From positions 868,001 to 932,000 of the forward strand of contig CAVTPU010000004.1 in NCBI GenBank assembly GCA_963736695.1: a stretch of 64,000 nt of DNA, in the 5' to 3' direction. The position numbers were made by a program, and so were the translations under genes. This document shows, piece after piece, positions 16,657-25,358 of this stretch; within the stretch, counting starts at the first letter, position 1; each line of letters starts with the position of its first letter. A model generated the notes under the pieces. It was given only the letters and a program-made list of their open reading frames with translations, did not search any database and was not told where the DNA came from. The stretch comes from CAVTPU01 sp963736695. GTDB taxonomy: Bacteria > Actinomycetota > Actinomycetes > Mycobacteriales > Micromonosporaceae.

Positions 16657-17181
16657 CTACTCCGGTTGGCTTCGCAGAATCGACTCGGCGAGCGCACGGG
16701 TCACGTCGTCGAACAGCACCAGCTGGACAAGCTCCACACTGGACTCCGCGGGCGCGGATCGAATGGCGGCCACGGCTTGGGTGACGGCGTCGTCTTTGGG
16801 CCAGCCGTAGATTCCCGACGAGATCAGGGGAAAGGCGACGGTCCGGGCGCCGAGTCCGGCCGAGACTGCGAGGGAGTTGCGGTAGCAGTCCCGCAGCGTC
16901 GCGGAGCGGTCCTCGGCCGCACTCCACACTGGACCGACGGTGTGCACCACCCAGCGGGCCGGGAGATGCCCCGCCGGAGTGGCGACGGCCTGCCCGGCCG
17001 GCAGCCCTCGTCCATAGCGGCTGGCCCGCAAGGCGCGGCAGGCGGCGAGGATCTCCGGCCCACCCTTTCGATGAATAGCGCCGTCCACTCCGCCGCCGCC
17101 GAGCAGCGACGAGTTCGCCGCGTTGACGACCACGTCGACCTGTTGCTCGGTGATGTCACCGGTGATGAGTTCGATCCTCAT
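16657..17181 (-). CDS. Macrodomain protein (ADP-ribose binding, O-acetyl-ADP-ribose deacetylase type)
   Basis: A 174-residue single macrodomain. It shows the family blocks ITGDITEQQVDVVVNAANSSLLGGGGVDGAIH (in order: GDIT, NAAN, GGGGVDGAIH), WVVHTVGPVW and VAFPLISSGIYGWP. Asn residues in NAAN and the GVDGAI loop are the catalytic and ribose-binding parts in MacroD-type hydrolases that remove ADP-ribose or deacetylate O-acetyl-ADP-ribose. Followed closely by the bactofilin-like gene. No ART partner is adjacent. Confidence 0.92.
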   Translation of the reverse strand: MRIELITGDITEQQVDVVVNAANSSLLGGGGVDGAIHRKGGPEILAACRALRASRYGRGLPAGQAVATPAGHLPARWVVHTVGPVWSAAEDRSATLRDCYRNSLAVSAGLGARTVAFPLISSGIYGWPKDDAVTQAVAAIRSAPAESSVELVQLVLFDDVTRALAESILRSQPE

Positions 17182-17202
17182 GGCGCCTCCCGCGCGCCGA
17201 TC

Positions 17203-18294
17203 CTATCCGACGGTGGGGTTGGGCAGTGGTCCCAGGTCGGGCTGCGCCCCGACCGTCGTTGCGTTGGCGCGGCTCGGCCAGGCGATGAGGCACAGCGTCG
17301 TCACCACTGACACGGCGACGACGACGGTGACCTGCCACCATTGGCCGGGAATGGCGACCTGCGGCATCACCAAGACGTGCGCTGCTGTGTTGCCCAGATT
17401 GGCGGAGGCGACGACATACATGAAGGCACCGTAGAGCGTGAGCGGGGCAACCACGAGAAACGGGCCGGCTGCCATGATGGTCCGTGAACGTCGCGGGAGC
17501 GGGTGCCGTCGATAGCGTTGCGCCGCCCACACGCCGACAATCCAGCCCAGCGCGATCCCGCCGGCCGCGCCGGTGATCAGCGCGCCCATCACCGAGGCCG
17601 AATAACCCTTGCTGAGATTGACAAAGACTGAGCCAGACGCGTCGACAGACTCCGGAGTCTTGACCAGCGCCGTCACGCTGATCTCACGTTCGTCTTTGAC
17701 CGCGTCGAATTGACTGATCCCGTCGGCCTGGGTGTGGAGTGCGGTGACGTCCCAGCCGGCGGCGATGAGACGCTCCCGGGCTCGGGCGATGACAAGGGGC
17801 GCCTCGTCCCACGGGATGGCATAACTGACGTCGGTGTAGTCGGAGTGGTCGAAGACCTGTGAGTCATAGGCGATCACGTCATCGCCGGGATGGTTCGGGG
17901 TGTCGCAGAAGTTGCCGCACCGCACGGGTGGACCGGCGATGTTGCGCGGTTCGATCGGGATAGCCTCCATCGCCGCGGCGATCGCCTGTGTCTCGGATGG
18001 CGGTCCGGGAAACCCTGTCAGCGACACCGCGATCGCGGCGCCGGCCAACGCCGCGTACAAGGTGATCATGATGATGGCGAGTCGGGCGAGGAGTCCACGT
18101 GGGAGACCCAGCCGGGCCCGCACCCCGGCTTTGACCAGGTCTGCGACCTCGCCGAGGCTCGGGCGGCGACGCCCGGGCGGCGCGTCGTCGAGCAGCGCCG
18201 TCACCATCTCGAGGCCACGCTCCCGCCGATACCACCGCGGGAAGATCAACATCCAACGCTCGTACGCCCGGCGCAGCCGCTCGTTGTCATTCAC
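17203..18294 (-). CDS. Membrane protein paired with a PadR regulator
   Basis: A 363-residue protein. Residues 1-60 are cytosolic and basic (RAYERWMLIFPRWYRRERG, then LGEVADLVKAGVRARLG), the pattern of PadR-linked membrane proteins. Then come a TM helix (LARLAIIMITLYAALAGAAI), an extracytoplasmic domain of about 130 residues with one CGNFCDTP pair of cysteines, and three more TM helices. GTG 18294 overlaps the PadR stop (GTGA), so the two are translationally coupled; the long frame upstream is a shadow. The molecule or stress sensed is unknown. Confidence 0.75.
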   Translation of the reverse strand: MNDNERLRRAYERWMLIFPRWYRRERGLEMVTALLDDAPPGRRRPSLGEVADLVKAGVRARLGLPRGLLARLAIIMITLYAALAGAAIAVSLTGFPGPPSETQAIAAAMEAIPIEPRNIAGPPVRCGNFCDTPNHPGDDVIAYDSQVFDHSDYTDVSYAIPWDEAPLVIARARERLIAAGWDVTALHTQADGISQFDAVKDEREISVTALVKTPESVDASGSVFVNLSKGYSASVMGALITGAAGGIALGWIVGVWAAQRYRRHPLPRRSRTIMAAGPFLVVAPLTLYGAFMYVVASANLGNTAAHVLVMPQVAIPGQWWQVTVVVAVSVVTTLCLIAWPSRANATTVGAQPDLGPLPNPTVG

Positions 18295-18635
18295 AGCGCA
18301 CTCCCCATGGCGAAACCCGCCGCGTGGCGGCGGCGCAGCCGGCCCGCAGCGACAGTGGCATTGGCCCGCAGACGTTCCACCTCGGCGGCGAGCGTGTTGG
18401 CACCGGCGTCGGTCAGCCGGTAATAGCGGCGGAGCCGCCCGTTGGACGCCTCCTCGCGGTCGACGACGAGAAGCCCGTCCTCGGTGAGCCGGTCGAGTGC
18501 CGCGTAGAGGGTGCCCGGACGCAGGTTGAGCCGCTGATCGGACAACTCCCGAACCGCCAACATGACGCCATAGCCGTGCAGGGTCCGGTCTGTCAGCGCG
18601 GTGAGGATGAAGAAGGTTGGCTCCGCAAGACTCAT
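18291..18635 (-). CDS. PadR family transcriptional regulator
   Basis: A 114-residue winged-helix protein. It begins MSLAEPTFFILTALTDRTLHGYG and continues LRPGTLYAALDRLTEDGLL with the wing SNGRLRRYYRLTDAG, the standard PadR N-terminal domain, plus a short dimerisation helix. The true start is ATG 18635: an in-frame TTG at 18671 is actually the first three bases of a perfect TTGACA -35 box, and the -10 box lies six bases before the ATG. It probably represses itself and the coupled membrane protein gene. Confidence 0.9.
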   Translation of the reverse strand: MSLAEPTFFILTALTDRTLHGYGVMLAVRELSDQRLNLRPGTLYAALDRLTEDGLLVVDREEASNGRLRRYYRLTDAGANTLAAEVERLRANATVAAGRLRRRHAAGFAMGSAL

Positions 18636-18641
18636 GCGGCC

Positions 18642-18671
18642 AACATAACGGCCGTCGGAATACTCTGTCAA
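18642..18671 (-). promoter_or_regulatory. Sigma-70-type promoter of the PadR operon
   Basis: Perfect -35 TTGACA (18671-18666), 18-bp spacer, -10 TATGTT (18647-18642), then six bases to ATG 18635. Transcription should start on or next to the start codon (leaderless). The best-defined promoter in the window. Confidence 0.8.
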
Positions 18672-18732
18672 TCGGACTAGTAAGGTCGAAAATTTCCGTG
18701 CGGTCCGCTGACGAGCCGGCTAGCCTGCGCTG

Positions 18733-19659
18733 ATGGATGCGAGGCCGCGGCCGGCGACACATGGTGGATCGACCCGGCTGCGATTCCTCACCGACCCGGC
18801 CGAGTTTCTCGACGCCGCGGGCAACTACCTCGCCGCCGCCCCCGTGATGAGCACAGTCGTCGCGGTGACCGCTCACCGGCATCTCGCGAGGTCAACCGAG
18901 GAAGTCTCACAGCCTGAGCGTGACTGGTGGCTCGTGGTGACCGACGACACGGGTGCGGTGGTCGGGGTCGGCATGCGCACGGCCCCGTTCGCCCCCTATC
19001 CGCCGTATCTTCTTTCGATGCCCGCGGACGCGGCCGTGGCGCTCGCCCGCGAGTTGCACCGACGCGGCGATGAGGTGCTCGGCCTCAACGGCGCCCTGCC
19101 CACCGTCGAGCTCTGCGCCGCCGAGCTCGCCCGGCTGGGCGGGGGGCACGTCACGACCGAAATGCACACGCGGCTGCACGAGCTCGGCGAACTCGCGACA
19201 CCAGGCTCCGTGCCCGGCGAGCTGGTGGCCGCCACCGAGGACGACGTGGACTTGGCCATCGAGTGGCTCGCCGCGTTCAACGACGACTCCGACGAACAGG
19301 CGGGCAGGGCACGCGGCACGAGCACGCACGGGGCGCATGACCGAGTGGAGACGCTTCGCCGAATCCGGGCGGGCTGGTTGTGGTTCTGGGTCGATGGCGC
19401 GGGGCGGCGGGTTCATCTCACGGGAGCCAACCCGCCGGCCTTCGGTGTCGCGCGCATCGGTCCGGTCTACACACCGCCGTCCCAACGCGGCCGGGGCTGG
19501 GCCAGCAACGCGGTCGCTGAGGTGTCTCGGCGGATCGTCGCCGACGGTGCGCGGGTCTGCTTGTTCACCGACCAGGCGAACCCGACGTCCAACAAGATCT
19601 ATGCCGCGCTTGGCTATCGACCCGTGGTCGACATGGCCAATCTCGTCATCGAGCGCTGA
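18733..19659 (+). CDS. GNAT family N-acetyltransferase (two-part)
   Basis: A 308-residue protein. The C-terminal half carries the GNAT fold: IGPVYTPPSQRGRGWASNAVAEVSRRIV has the acetyl-CoA pyrophosphate loop QRGRGWAS, and CLFTDQANPTSNKIYAALGYRP is motif B. The N-terminal half (LRFLTDPAEFLDAAGNYLAA and on) looks like a degenerate second GNAT domain, as in other 300-residue members. TAGCCT six bases before ATG 18733 suggests a leaderless transcript. The target is unknown. Divergent from the PadR operon. Confidence 0.85.
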   Translation: MDARPRPATHGGSTRLRFLTDPAEFLDAAGNYLAAAPVMSTVVAVTAHRHLARSTEEVSQPERDWWLVVTDDTGAVVGVGMRTAPFAPYPPYLLSMPADAAVALARELHRRGDEVLGLNGALPTVELCAAELARLGGGHVTTEMHTRLHELGELATPGSVPGELVAATEDDVDLAIEWLAAFNDDSDEQAGRARGTSTHGAHDRVETLRRIRAGWLWFWVDGAGRRVHLTGANPPAFGVARIGPVYTPPSQRGRGWASNAVAEVSRRIVADGARVCLFTDQANPTSNKIYAALGYRPVVDMANLVIER

Positions 19660-19685
19660 CGCGGCAGACCACGCTCACGACTTCC

Positions 19686-20603
19686 TCACCCATCGACGTC
19701 CAGCATGTCGTGCAGAAACTGTGCGAGGAAATCCCGCAGGCGCTCTCGGCCGTCGAAGTCGAGCATGTCTTTCGGATCGAAGGGGAGAACCGTCGGTTCG
19801 CCCTCCTCGTCGCGCGCCGCCAAGTCCAGCACATACCAGATGTCCTCGCCGTGCCGCGCGACGAAGGCATAGCTGCCATCGGGCGACTTACCGAAAGGCC
19901 CCTCGTCGCGACCCAACACGTCGACGCAGTCCTCGACATGCTCCACGTCGAGATATGTGCGCTCGTCGAACGCGGTCAGGCAGCCGTGGACCGACACGAA
20001 AGCCTCCAGCGACTCGGGCAGATCCCCGTCGAACACCGGATGCGCGCCCCGGGCGGACTCGGACAACGGCGCCGACCCCCACAGCTCGCCGACCGTCAGT
20101 TCCCTGGCAGCCATCAGCTCGTCGATCGACGCGTCCGCGATGTTCGGCACGTCCCTGGAGACCCAGGAGGCCATGAGATAGATGAGATGGTCCTGCTCCC
20201 CCTCGCGCACCATCGCGAGGGCGAACGCCGACGTCGTGAGTCGGGCGACGAACTCCGGCGCGCGGTCCGCGAAAGGCGCCCACAGCGTACGGATGGCCTG
20301 TTGTATTTCGACGTCCGCCGGAAGCCCCCATGGGTTGTCCGCCGGAAATCCGATATCGCCGTGACCGCCTCGCAGCACCAAACCCCGCAGTTCGCCCCGG
20401 TCCGAGCCGCGTGGGGGCTGGCCGGGAATCGTCCGCACCGGACGCGGCGCACACACCCACTCGGCATAGGCCGCGGCGTCACGGGTCGCCAGCAGCAGGC
20501 TGCCCGGCGACCCCTTGGTCAGCCACGTGTCGGGGCGGACGCCCGTCGTCGCCGTTCGAAAATCAGCGATGACTGCTCCCACGGTCGACTGGTCGACGCT
20601 CAT
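19686..20603 (-). CDS. Hypothetical SMI1/KNR4 (SUKH)-like protein
   Basis: A 305-residue soluble, acidic protein without known catalytic motif. The C-terminal 110 residues (FDERTYLDVEHVEDCVDVLG, SPDGSYAFVARHGEDIWYVLDL, VLPFDPKDMLDFDGRERLRDFLAQFL) resemble the tail of SMI1/KNR4 proteins, which in bacteria are often immunity proteins. The similarity is weak. ATG 20603 has AGAGGGG upstream; a longer frame to 20657 has none. Divergent from the next gene with about 100 bp between. Confidence 0.5.
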   Translation of the reverse strand: MSVDQSTVGAVIADFRTATTGVRPDTWLTKGSPGSLLLATRDAAAYAEWVCAPRPVRTIPGQPPRGSDRGELRGLVLRGGHGDIGFPADNPWGLPADVEIQQAIRTLWAPFADRAPEFVARLTTSAFALAMVREGEQDHLIYLMASWVSRDVPNIADASIDELMAARELTVGELWGSAPLSESARGAHPVFDGDLPESLEAFVSVHGCLTAFDERTYLDVEHVEDCVDVLGRDEGPFGKSPDGSYAFVARHGEDIWYVLDLAARDEEGEPTVLPFDPKDMLDFDGRERLRDFLAQFLHDMLDVDG

Positions 20604-20706
20604 GCCGCACCCCTCTCCATCGCGGGTCACTCTTCCACCGATCATCATGCGCGACAAATCGGGCGGCCGCGGCCTCGCGGCACGCCTCCCACTACGGTGT
20701 GCTCAC

Positions 20707-21360
20707 ATGAGCATGTATCCGATGCACCTGGAGATACCCCGCGACCTGCTGGACAAGGTCCTCGAAGATCCCGGCAACGCGGCGTGGGTGGACGGGCTGA
20801 TCTTCTCCCCGGACGGCGGTGGGAGCAGCGCCGCCGCGACCTGGTCCGACCTCTCCGACGAGGAGCTCGAGAGTCGCTTCACCTGGCCGCACCTAACGGT
20901 GACCGCCGAGCAGCGTCGCCTCCTGGCATCCTATGACTGCGGAAAATTAGGAGCATTCGAACCCTGGAATGCCGAGGCGCCGTTTTTCTACCTGCTCAAC
21001 GCCGCCGACCACCCCGACCAGATCGATCTTGAGTACATGCTGAGCATCGACGACGACGGAAGCGACGCGCTCGCCGACGCGTGGGGCACGGCCGTCGGCG
21101 AACCGGCCTTGGTTCACGCCTCGCATCGCAGCCATACAGTCGACGGCGTCAACCACGGGATCGCGTCCAACGTCGCGTGCTATGGCATCAGCGGCTACCG
21201 CACCCCGGAGGACCTGGCGGGCATCTGGCGGAAGGTGGATCGCATCGTGACCCGATATCCGGATCTGGTTGGCCCCATAGTCGACAGATTCGACACCGAG
21301 ATCCGCTACTACTACGGATGTTTCGCCCGGGGCAGCGCCGATCTTCACGTGATCTGGTGA
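20707..21360 (+). CDS. Hypothetical acidic protein
   Basis: A 217-residue soluble protein that I do not recognise. It is acidic, has no signal or TM segment, and contains FSPDGGGSSAAATWSDLSDE and a conserved-looking ending YPDLVGPIVDRFDTEIRYYY. ATG 20707 follows TACGGT by eight bases and may be leaderless. The 230 bp after the stop hold no gene. Confidence 0.6.
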   Translation: MSMYPMHLEIPRDLLDKVLEDPGNAAWVDGLIFSPDGGGSSAAATWSDLSDEELESRFTWPHLTVTAEQRRLLASYDCGKLGAFEPWNAEAPFFYLLNAADHPDQIDLEYMLSIDDDGSDALADAWGTAVGEPALVHASHRSHTVDGVNHGIASNVACYGISGYRTPEDLAGIWRKVDRIVTRYPDLVGPIVDRFDTEIRYYYGCFARGSADLHVIW

Positions 21361-21591
21361 CGGCGTGACAAGTGGGTCGACACGAGCTGGTGAAGCATGA
21401 CGATGCGGGCAGGCCACTCTGCCCTCACCGCAATCTCTGCCAAGGTGCGCAGCGGGACTCCACCCAATAGGGCGGATTGTCCGGCAACCCCCGGATCCGC
21501 AGCCCTCCCGGGTTAAAGTGCTCGTGGCGATCCATAAGCCAGCCACGTCGACACCGACAGGTCGCCTGACACGCCGGGGGGTGGCACTGCG

Positions 21592-24054
21592 ATGTCGCGA
21601 CTTTCAGACGAGGCGAAGTATCTCCGCAACGAACATCATCTCGCCAGCCGGGTCCGCGCCAACAAAGAAGCAGACCTGGCCGGCAAATGTGGGCGCCCAG
21701 GCCGGGAAGTGCGCGCCGAAGCCGTGCGCTCACTGTGCCTGGACCGAAGCAACAACTTCGACCGGGTCGTCGTGCACAACGGGGTCATCATCGGTCGCCT
21801 TCAACTGGAAGACAACCACATCAAGAAACGTCTATCATTTCGCAACTGCGAATTCCCTAAAGGAATCAGCCTCTTCCAAGCTCGCGCCGACGGCCCCATC
21901 GAGTTCATCAACTGCGACATCGCCGATATCGACGCGTCGCGGCTCGAATCGCGAAGCGACATCGTCCTGCGCAACTGCACCACACGAGCCTCGTTCGTCG
22001 GAGCCCAGATCGGCGACGGGACGATCGTCGGCGACCTGATCTTCACAGGCAGTCGATTGCACCAATTCGGACAGGTGGCGCTCGACGCGCGCGATCTGCT
22101 CGTCACCGGTTCCCTGCTGCTCGATCGTAATTTTCACGCCGACGGCAAGGTCCTGCTCGAATCCGCCTCCATCGGTCACGATCTCGACTGCCGGGGCGGC
22201 CACTTCGACAATCCCGGCCACTGCTCCATTGAGGCGACCCATCTGGCCGTATCGGGCGAGTTGATCTGCGAACGTGGCTTCACCTCCCACGGCGAGATCC
22301 TCATGTCTTGGGCCCAAGCCAGGACCATCCGGTTTCGAGGCGCGTGTCTCACCAATCCGGGCAAGGTCGCGCTACGCGCCGACGGCGTGACGGTCACCAA
22401 TGGAGTCCACCTTGGACCGGAGTTTCACGCCACCGGCTCGATTCATCTGGTCGGGGCACATATCGGTGGCGAGCTCGCCTGCACCGACGGACGGTTCGAC
22501 AACGGCGCAGGCAACGCCATCGAGGCCGAACGCCTGACCGCGGCCGACGTCTATCTCGACCGAGGATTCCATTCAACAGGATCCGTACGCCTTGTCGGCG
22601 CGCAGCTGGACCGACAGCTCACCTGCACCGGCGGTCGGTTCGATAACCCCGGCGGGTATGCCCTCGACGCGGCCGGCCTGGTCTGTGGCGGCGGCGTGTT
22701 CCTCGACGCGTGGCAACCACAGAACACCGGCTTCACCTCACAGGGCGAGGTGCATCTGACGGGTGCGACCATCGGCACGGAACTGACCTGCACCGGCGCG
22801 TTCCTCAACTGTCCGAGCGGCATCGCGTTGAATGCCGACGGTCTCACGACCAACGGAAACGTCAATCTCGACGGCGACTTCCGGGCAGTGGGTGAGGTCC
22901 GGCTAGCCCGAGCCAACGTCGGACGACAACTGAGGTGCACCGGTGCGTCTCTCGACGGGCCGGGCGAGCTCGCCTTGGACCTCTCGGGTGCCATCGTCAA
23001 CGGCGACATCGAGCTGTCTGACGGTTTCCATAGCGTGGGCGAGGTGCGGCTCACCGGCGCCCAGGTCGTTCGCAATGTCAACTTCACCGAAGCGCGACTG
23101 ACGAGAATCGGCGGTCCCGCACTGGCCGCGCACAAACTCCGCGCCGGCAGCAGCATCATGTGGCTGCCAGCCGAGACTCCGAACGGCAGCATCGACTTCT
23201 CGTTCGCCGACACGAACACTCTCACCGACGCGATCAAGAGCTGGCCCCGGATCCCCGACCGCGACAAGGGACGGGGAGAGAACAACGTTGTGTTGGAGGG
23301 GTTCACGTTTCGCACGCTCGACAGCGACATTCCGCTCGAGGATCGGCTCAACGTCCTCAGACATACCAACATCTATTCCATGCAGCAATACCGCGAGCTC
23401 GCCACCGCATATCGCATCGCCGGTGAACACAAGAACTATCGCCTCACGATGATCGACGGCTTTCGCAACGAACGCCGACGCGGAGACCTAAGTCGATACT
23501 CCCGAGTGTCCAACTGGTTCCTCGAGTGGACGGTCGGATTCGGCTATCGCCTCTGGCTTCCGTTCGTCTATGTCGCCGTGCTTGGCTTCGTCATGGGCTT
23601 CGTCTACCACTACGCCGAGCACCATCCACCAACTTCATCCGGAAAGCCAGCCGTTCAGCCTCACATGGTGCCCGTGCAACGCGAGATCCATCCGGCAAAT
23701 GGGTGCAGCAAAGACATCCCGGTGCCCTCCACAGAGCCGACTCCAAAACCGAGTGCGACGAGATTCACGGCGCCGACCCCGTGCCCGCCGGATGTCGTGC
23801 CTCAACTCAACGCCGACTTCGTCAATGGCCGGCTGGGCGGTGACTATCCGTCCTTCAACGCGTGGACCTACTCATACGGCCTGCTCATCCCGGTCGCTAA
23901 CCTGCAGCAGATCAGCTATTGGTTGCCCGACGGGCACGGGGCGTTCGGCAAATTCCTGCTCTATTACACCTGGATCGCGGTCACCCTTGGGTGGCTTCTC
24001 GCCATCGCGCTCGTCGCCGGGGTCGGCAACCTCATCAAAGCGCGGCGCGAGTGA
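21592..24054 (+). CDS. Large beta-solenoid repeat protein with C-terminal membrane helices
   Basis: An 820-residue protein. Residues about 85-530 are repeats of roughly 46 residues of the form GF(H)S-x-GEVRL-x-GA-x-IG-x-x-L-x-CTGG-x-FDNPGG-x-ALDA-x-GL, predicted to stack as a beta-solenoid (pentapeptide-like). Residues 530-640 are helical and basic. A TM helix follows (YRLWLPFVYVAVLGFVMGFV), then a Pro/Thr-rich extracytoplasmic loop and a last TM helix (YYTWIAVTLGWLLAIALVAG). Homologues in streptomycetes are often named membrane-associated oxidoreductase, but nothing here supports a redox function. GGGGGGTGG precedes the ATG. Confidence 0.7.
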   Translation: MSRLSDEAKYLRNEHHLASRVRANKEADLAGKCGRPGREVRAEAVRSLCLDRSNNFDRVVVHNGVIIGRLQLEDNHIKKRLSFRNCEFPKGISLFQARADGPIEFINCDIADIDASRLESRSDIVLRNCTTRASFVGAQIGDGTIVGDLIFTGSRLHQFGQVALDARDLLVTGSLLLDRNFHADGKVLLESASIGHDLDCRGGHFDNPGHCSIEATHLAVSGELICERGFTSHGEILMSWAQARTIRFRGACLTNPGKVALRADGVTVTNGVHLGPEFHATGSIHLVGAHIGGELACTDGRFDNGAGNAIEAERLTAADVYLDRGFHSTGSVRLVGAQLDRQLTCTGGRFDNPGGYALDAAGLVCGGGVFLDAWQPQNTGFTSQGEVHLTGATIGTELTCTGAFLNCPSGIALNADGLTTNGNVNLDGDFRAVGEVRLARANVGRQLRCTGASLDGPGELALDLSGAIVNGDIELSDGFHSVGEVRLTGAQVVRNVNFTEARLTRIGGPALAAHKLRAGSSIMWLPAETPNGSIDFSFADTNTLTDAIKSWPRIPDRDKGRGENNVVLEGFTFRTLDSDIPLEDRLNVLRHTNIYSMQQYRELATAYRIAGEHKNYRLTMIDGFRNERRRGDLSRYSRVSNWFLEWTVGFGYRLWLPFVYVAVLGFVMGFVYHYAEHHPPTSSGKPAVQPHMVPVQREIHPANGCSKDIPVPSTEPTPKPSATRFTAPTPCPPDVVPQLNADFVNGRLGGDYPSFNAWTYSYGLLIPVANLQQISYWLPDGHGAFGKFLLYYTWIAVTLGWLLAIALVAGVGNLIKARRE

Positions 24055-24099
24055 GCCGTCGGCGTCGAGCCGACCTTGAACCGCCGCATCCGACCCAGC

Positions 24100-24309
24100 C
24101 AAGCTGACCATCCGCTCGAGATCCACGAAAACACCGAGGTTCGCCACCTCGTCGATGCTCACTGACACCTCGCCCCACAGTCCGACCCGGCGGGTCTTGA
24201 CGATCTGCACGGTCGGGGTGAATCCCATGGCCAGCAGCGCATTGAGATCCGCCACTCGATATTTGACCTCAACGTCACGAACGTCGTGAGCGACGTGGAC
24301 GAAATTCAT
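24100..24309 (-). pseudogene. CYTH / class IV adenylate cyclase-like gene with internal deletion
   Basis: From ATG 24309 the reading is NFVHVAHDVRDVEVKYRV then ADLNAL, which looks like the start of a CYTH domain (ExExK-type VEVKYRV). It jumps directly to LLAMGFTPTVQIVKTRR and SIDEVANLGVFVDLERMV, which resemble the last third of the domain. About 75-100 middle residues usually found between them, including most of the basic tunnel, are missing without frameshift. Downstream the frame runs antisense into the solenoid gene to 23872. Probably a remnant; a tiny functional protein is less likely. Family assignment is from memory of the motifs. Confidence 0.55.
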
Positions 24310-24393
24310 GACCATGAACCCTACGTGAGTGGGCCCGCCGTCACCTGCGATAGTTGCGTGTCACGGATGCGCAGATCGTGGGGAGTGCGGACG

Positions 24394-25257
24394 ATGCGGC
24401 TATGGGACCTGTGGTCGACATGGCTCAACGGCCACCAGGTGCAGGACCAGGTTCTGTGGGGCGCGTCACTGCTGTTCTGGGGCCGGATCGGAAAGGTCCT
24501 CGAGTTCGTCGCCGGCCTCGTGGCCGTCGTCGACCTTCTCGATCCGGACAAGTTGCGACGCCATGGCGCGGCCGCCCGCGAACGGCTGCGTCAACGCCGC
24601 GACCGCGCGGCGACCGAAGGCAGAAAGTTCACGATGGCGGAACTGCACCATGACGTGGTGTACAGCATGGTGGCGACCGAGACGTTCGAGGACGCCCCCA
24701 CGATCTTCCGGATCAACACAAATCCGCCGAGGCAGTTCGGGCCGCCCGCGCCGTTCATCCAAGCGGAATACGACCGGTTGCGCGAGACGACGCTCACCGA
24801 ATTGGACTCCGCTCACCGCTGCCCACATTCACACTCCGAGACGCTGTGTTCCGACCAGGTTACCTTCGTCAACAGGCAAGTCGCTGACTTTCTGGATACA
24901 CGCTGGTCCGAAGAGGACAAACGTCTGATCGTTGAGGCGCGACGGATTCGAGGCCGGGGCGAGTGGGCGTGGCTCATCAGCGTCCCCGTCGTGTGCGTGG
25001 CCTCGCCAACGCTCGGCGCACCGCTGGCCGTCACACTCATTGCGACGATGACTGTGTTCTTTATCGCGATCCTGGCCTCGCTGCCCGGCCTGTGGAGCCT
25101 CACCACGCCATGGCTATGGGTCCGGGCGCATCCAGCCGGCATGGCGGCCGCGATGCTCGCCGGATTGCTTGACAAGACCCAGCCCCTGCACGTGTTACGC
25201 AAGATCGCTCTGGCGCTGTTCGTGGTGGGGTTCCACTTCGACCTGCTGGCCTCCTGA
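24394..25257 (+). CDS. Hypothetical membrane protein
   Basis: A 287-residue protein that I do not recognise. It starts with an amphipathic segment (MRLWDLWSTWLNGHQ), has a hydrophobic helix (GKVLEFVAGLVAVVDLL), a charged helical middle with a CPHSHSETLC pair of cysteines that might bind metal, and two or three C-terminal TM helices. ATG 24394 has GGGGAG nine bases upstream; the longer frame overlaps the CYTH remnant. Length and position suggest it goes with the solenoid protein upstream, but they are 340 bp apart. Confidence 0.55.
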   Translation: MRLWDLWSTWLNGHQVQDQVLWGASLLFWGRIGKVLEFVAGLVAVVDLLDPDKLRRHGAAARERLRQRRDRAATEGRKFTMAELHHDVVYSMVATETFEDAPTIFRINTNPPRQFGPPAPFIQAEYDRLRETTLTELDSAHRCPHSHSETLCSDQVTFVNRQVADFLDTRWSEEDKRLIVEARRIRGRGEWAWLISVPVVCVASPTLGAPLAVTLIATMTVFFIAILASLPGLWSLTTPWLWVRAHPAGMAAAMLAGLLDKTQPLHVLRKIALALFVVGFHFDLLAS

Positions 25258-25358
25258 CCAAGCGGACGAAACGGGCGCGACCAGTGGGCCCTCGGATGTC
25301 ACTTTGATCCACACGGCCTGATGGGAGATGCTTAGGCTTCCCCACCCTCGGAGCACCA

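Noticed and set aside
18669..18671. TTG start giving a longer PadR protein
   Set aside because: Those bases are the start of a perfect -35 box, and the extra residues cover the promoter.
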